Of a stretch of DNA of 64,000 bases, positions 60,305 through 64,000 are shown piece by piece (positions within the stretch are counted from its first letter, which is position 1; each line of letters starts with the position of its first letter). Origin of the DNA: Thuidium tamariscinum. Lineage: Eukaryota > Streptophyta > Bryopsida > Hypnales > Thuidiaceae. The stretch is from assembly GCA_947034885.2 (NCBI GenBank), contig OX344756.2, positions 18,100,098 through 18,164,097 of the forward strand, written 5' to 3'. Below the pieces are notes generated by a model. It was not told where the DNA came from, made no database searches, and was given only the letters and a program-made list of their open reading frames with translations. The position numbers were made by a program, and so were the translations under genes.

Positions 60305-60592
60305 AAAATAGTATTTTAGTGATGTTTTATTTTAACTTAAACATTTTGACAACATCAAAATTTAGTGCCTTGGACTCTTAGGGATAAAAGGCTAGGGTTG
60401 ATCTACTCTTAGCATAGGGCATCCATAGATGGAAAGATTTTTAGCTTAATTTTCATACAAAGAGAAAAGGATGTGGCATGTGTGATAAGTACTTTCATAT
60501 TTTTGGAAGCATTATGGAATTACTTGTGAGTTTTCAAAGATTTATAACATATGCACTTCAAGAAGCACTTATTTATAAGTATAGATCATACA

Positions 60593-61655
60593 AGATCATT
60601 GCAAGAAACACTAGCCATTTTGCTTAGCATTTTCAAAATTGGTTTTGGAGAAGACTATAACTTTTAAATGTTGAATCCAATTTTTTTTTTAAATTTGTAT
60701 TCGGATGTTTTGATTGTAATTCTATTGAATACTCTTCAAAAGAATTAAAAAGTCACTTAATATTCAGAAGCCAATTTTGTTAATTTGTTATACATTTAGA
60801 TTTGGAGTTTTTGACAATGAAATGTGGGCTAAATTATTGATTTTTAGTTGAAATTTCTATAGTATGTTTGTATAGTAGCCTAAGAGGTAGACATGTCCTT
60901 GACAAAGGGCATCTAAAAATATATAATTTTACGTCCTCCATATCTTTAAAAGTAGGCCTCCCTTGTACGTGTAGATCCAATTATAATATTGGTTTTGACC
61001 TCATTTCTTGAATCAAATATCATGACCATCAAGTCCTTACAAATGAACAATTTTTAGTTTTGTTAATTTTACTATTTTTTATTTATAAATTAAAACCTCA
61101 AGATACCCCTTTTCTCTCCAAACTTCTATGTCCAAGAATATGTCACAAAAAATACATTTGTTGGTGTTTTGATTTGTAGAAAATAGGAAAAAATATTTTC
61201 AAAGAAACTAAAAATTGACCATTTGTAAAGGCTTAACAATGATGAGATTCAACCAAAAAACAAGGTCAAAACCATTTCTATTGTTTAAAAGTGTGCAGGC
61301 AAAGGAGGCCTACTTGCATAAACATTAGATGAAATTTGAGGGCATTAGGAGACTGCAGGTTTCCGGACTGCGGGAACATAGTTTCTACCTTGTGAACTTG
61401 AATCCTACGTAGTCGCGACCCTGCCATGTAATTAATTAATTTTTTTTCAAATTTTTTTTGGGACTTATTTTCATATTTCAACATCCCCCAATTTTAATTT
61501 TTTTTAATTTTTTTTATTAAAGTCGACCTAACACTCTAACAACGGCCAAAGGCATTGGGAGTTGTTTTGGAAACAGCCCCGAAACGGCCCTGTAATGCCC
61601 TCAAATTTCTTCTAATGCATAGAGGACATAGAATAATGTATTTCTAGATACCTTT
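60593..61655. mobile_element. GGGT-family TIR element, copy K, incomplete
   Basis: The left end AGATCATTGCAAGAAACACT is clear. The interior follows the complement of copy E up to AGGCCTACTTGCATAAA, is interrupted by the element at 61,318-61,622, and continues with AGAGGACATAGAATAATG. No right terminal repeat is found, so the copy is truncated. Confidence 0.6.
61318..61622. mobile_element. ~300-bp MITE with GAGGGCATTA ends, inside copy K
   Basis: The left end CATTAGATGAAATTTGAGGG and the right end, which reads CATTAGAAGAAATTTGAGGG on the other strand, form a ~25-bp inverted repeat ending in CATTA. The interior is unlike its surroundings (GGAAACAGCCCCGAAACGGC). The flanks CATAAA and CATAGA are similar, but an exact duplication is not clear. 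Confidence 0.6.
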
Positions 61656-62733
61656 TAATAGGAATGCTAGGGGGGTCACTCTCACTACATTTGGGGGATC
61701 CACGTGCCGTAGAGGGGTATTTTTTGGAGGCAACATTAAGAGAGCCCCTATCATTACCTAATGTAGAAAAATCTCCAATATAATTATCTATGTCATTACT
61801 TATGTATGTCAATGCAATTTTTTTAGCCTATATTTTTTGTAAGTAAAAAAATTATATTAAAAAATAATAAAAAAGTAAAAGTGACAAGGAAAAAGTTTAT
61901 AGAAAAAAATTCAATTTCTAACTCAAAATCTTATGCAATCTCAAAGAATGCTATATTAGGGTTTAGAAAATGGAGTTTATTGAAAGAGCACTTTGAACAT
62001 ACATATTTTTGGATGCATGTAAATGTAAACAATAAGCACACTTCAATACCAATTAGCATAAATATAGTGAATTTTATTAAAATGGCAATCTATTTTTGCC
62101 ATTTTCAATACATTCCGTGCCATTTTAATGAAATATTGTATCAATTAGGACATATTTTGTGCTATTTTAATGGAATGTTGTGCCATTTTATAAGAATATT
62201 GCCAGTTTAACAAAATTCACCTTGAATAAATCAAACACAAAACATTAGAATTGAAAGTTCTACCAATATAGAAATTGAGAAAGGAACTTTTGAAGACAAT
62301 TGCTAATAATTAGGTGTTTTGTAATATTGTTGCAACTATCTAATTTAGTATGCAAATTGCTATGTATCATAATGTATAAGACATACTTTCAAGTATTTAT
62401 GAAGTTGTTTTGCTAGTTAAATTCTAAAATTGATCACAATTATGAATTATCTTTGTTATTTTCAAATATGTAGCATAGGATAGACAACTCAACACCGTCA
62501 ATTAATATTAGATGAGGCCATTGAAAATGAAACCACCAATAATTGTAACATTGTTTGTACCTTGTCATATCTTTGCTATTTCAATGGCCACCTATATTGC
62601 TATTGAAAAATGTGAACCTTTTATATTGACTATTGGATATCAACTCCATTGAAAGACAAAAATGTCTCCTCAAACCAAATTGTTGTTTTGTACTACTAAT
62701 GCATTGCTTCAACATCTTGTAAGAATGTTTGTA

Positions 62734-62774
<41 letters not shown>

Positions 62775-63080
62775 TAAGTATATTTATTTGTTATATTCTT
62801 GCAATTTAATTCATTTTAATCACAATAATTTTTTCTTCTTAAGAAAATATTACCAAAACTACTTTTCTAATCAAAAGGATTATTTGCAAATAATTGAGAG
62901 TAACATTCAAATGAAAATTGCGTAGAAATAATTAAAAATTTACATAATACATATAGCTCAAAGATCCAATCATTTTTGGTATAAGCCATATAGTAATAGA
63001 TGAAATTCACAAACAAGGGATGAATGAAGATCTTTTTTTGATTGTAGTATGTGAATCAGTGTTGATGAATTGACTTGAAT
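61656..63080. other. Non-coding, nothing recognised
   Basis: A+T-rich apart from the microsatellite at 62,737. A 109-codon plus-strand frame at 61,881-62,210 has no family motif. Confidence 0.45.
62737..62771. repeat. (TA)n microsatellite
   Basis: An uninterrupted TA run of about 35 bp. Confidence 0.97.
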
Positions 63081-63084
63081 TTAA

Positions 63085-63290
63085 CCCCTAAAGGCTCAAG
63101 GCCATTTTTTTGTCAAAAACCACTCAAAATTGCCATTTTTGTTGCAATCATCCTAAAGAACAAAAAGAAAATTGTTTTTATAGAATCTAACTATAAGATC
63201 TTGTACTTTGTTTGTTTGAGATCATGTGGTAAGATTTTCATGAAGTTTGACCCTATAGATTGGAAGATATGAGCATTCAAAGTTGAAAAA
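63085..63290. mobile_element. TTAA-family element, left end only
   Basis: TTAA at 63,081-63,084 precedes CCCCTAAAGGCTCAAGGCC. The interior piece AAGATCTTGTACTTTGTTTG...GATCATGTGGTAAGA also occurs near 36,330. No right end is seen before the window ends. Confidence 0.5.
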
Positions 63291-63726
63291 TATAGTTTTT
63301 TTAAACACAAATAGACCCTACTAAATACAATTCTTTGGATCCAATTCTCTTGCCCCTAAATTACATGTACATAAAATGAATGGACCATATTTTTGGCTAC
63401 CTACATTTTTTATAATGAACTTGCCACTTTTCATATCCCCTACTTTATATGTAATTTTTTATAAATATTTATAAATATTATCCAAAATGAATTAAATCCA
63501 CCCTATGTTCTACAACATGTAGGTTCCCAAAATGTGGGAAGTGTCCCCCCCAAGTAGGAATGTATCCACCTACTATGGAAATATATGACCAAAAATTCAC
63601 CTAAAAATAATTCGTTTAGACTAATTTTCTTAGTCAAAAATCCTAAATCCAAGAATGTGACAAATCAACAAAATCAACTTAAAAATATTAAATGATTTTA
63701 GAGTTTAAAAAAGGAAAAGGAATAGA

Positions 63727-64000
63727 GGGTGACTGCAAAAAACATTTAACTCAAGATTTACAGGGAAGACATTCATGACTATCATACACTTTGCCTAATT
63801 TTTTTGTAATTTTCAAAAATATTTTACTATCCCAAAATAGATCCCAATTCAATGTCACATTTGCCAATTTGGAGGTTTTTAGTACTATTTAGAATCCAGA
63901 AATACAAATTTTGAGTCGAAATTTAGATGGGATGGTCTTCTAGTAGACTTGTAGCTTTCCAAAGAAGGAATTTTAAAAATAGATAATTTTACGTGGTGTG
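63727..64000. mobile_element. GGGT-family TIR element, copy L, cut by the window end
   Basis: The left end GGGTGACTGCAAAAAACATT is followed by the conserved interior order of this family (AGATTTACAGG..., TTTGGAGGTTTTTAGTACTA, GATGGTCTTCTAGTAGACTT). The right end lies outside the window. Confidence 0.7.

Noticed and set aside
1-64000. LTR retrotransposons, retroviral or pararetroviral insertions, tRNA and rRNA genes
   Set aside because: I looked for reverse transcriptase and integrase motifs, long direct terminal repeats and tRNA B-box sequences and found none that hold up. The large direct repeat at 24.8-32.4 / 44.5-51.6 kb lacks LTR ends and internal polyprotein.

Overview
This is nuclear DNA of a land plant, most likely a moss. 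It is strongly A+T-rich and intron-containing, with mostly non-coding sequence full of small DNA transposons. The moss reading rests on one gene, whose protein joins a protein kinase to a nucleotide-binding (NBS/NB-ARC) domain and leucine-rich repeats (LRRs). This PK-NBS-LRR (PNL) class of immune receptor is, to my knowledge, described from mosses. I see no reverse transcriptase, rRNA, tRNA or organellar genes.

Layout. 1-11,257: non-coding, with a kinase-tail relic (382-591), a 106-bp tandem repeat, several ~0.73-kb inverted-terminal-repeat elements, and a dense cluster of TGACT/AGTCA pentamers just past the receptor stop codon. 11,258-17,898 (minus strand): the PNL receptor gene, which I reconstruct as four coding exons with phase-compatible splice junctions giving 1,564 residues. 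Intron 2 holds a 60-bp minisatellite carrying telomere-like motifs. 17,899-24,835: upstream and intergenic DNA, a TA-flanked MITE and a broken cytochrome P450 remnant. 24,835-32,375 and 44,535-51,600: two direct copies of one ~6.5-kb block. The first copy has gained two transposons, and the second preserves the empty target sites. 32,400-44,500: transposon-rich DNA, including a three-deep nest of one family. 52,354-56,339: a divergent pair of multi-exon genes, one with an in-frame stop, that look transposon-encoded. 56,340-64,000: more nested elements and microsatellites.

Transposons. One family has GGGTGAATGC / GGGTCATTGC-type ends, a ~730-bp body and matching 4-bp target-site duplications of variable sequence in nine copies. 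A second family is ~0.94 kb, starts CCCCTAAAG and is flanked by TTAA on both sides, as in piggyBac-type insertion. A third is a ~190-bp GC-ended MITE. Nesting gives relative ages.

The PNL gene combines a putative helical-bundle plus kinase output module, a nucleotide switch and a homogeneous LRR sensor in one chain. The kinase relic at the left edge may mean that similar genes lie nearby.
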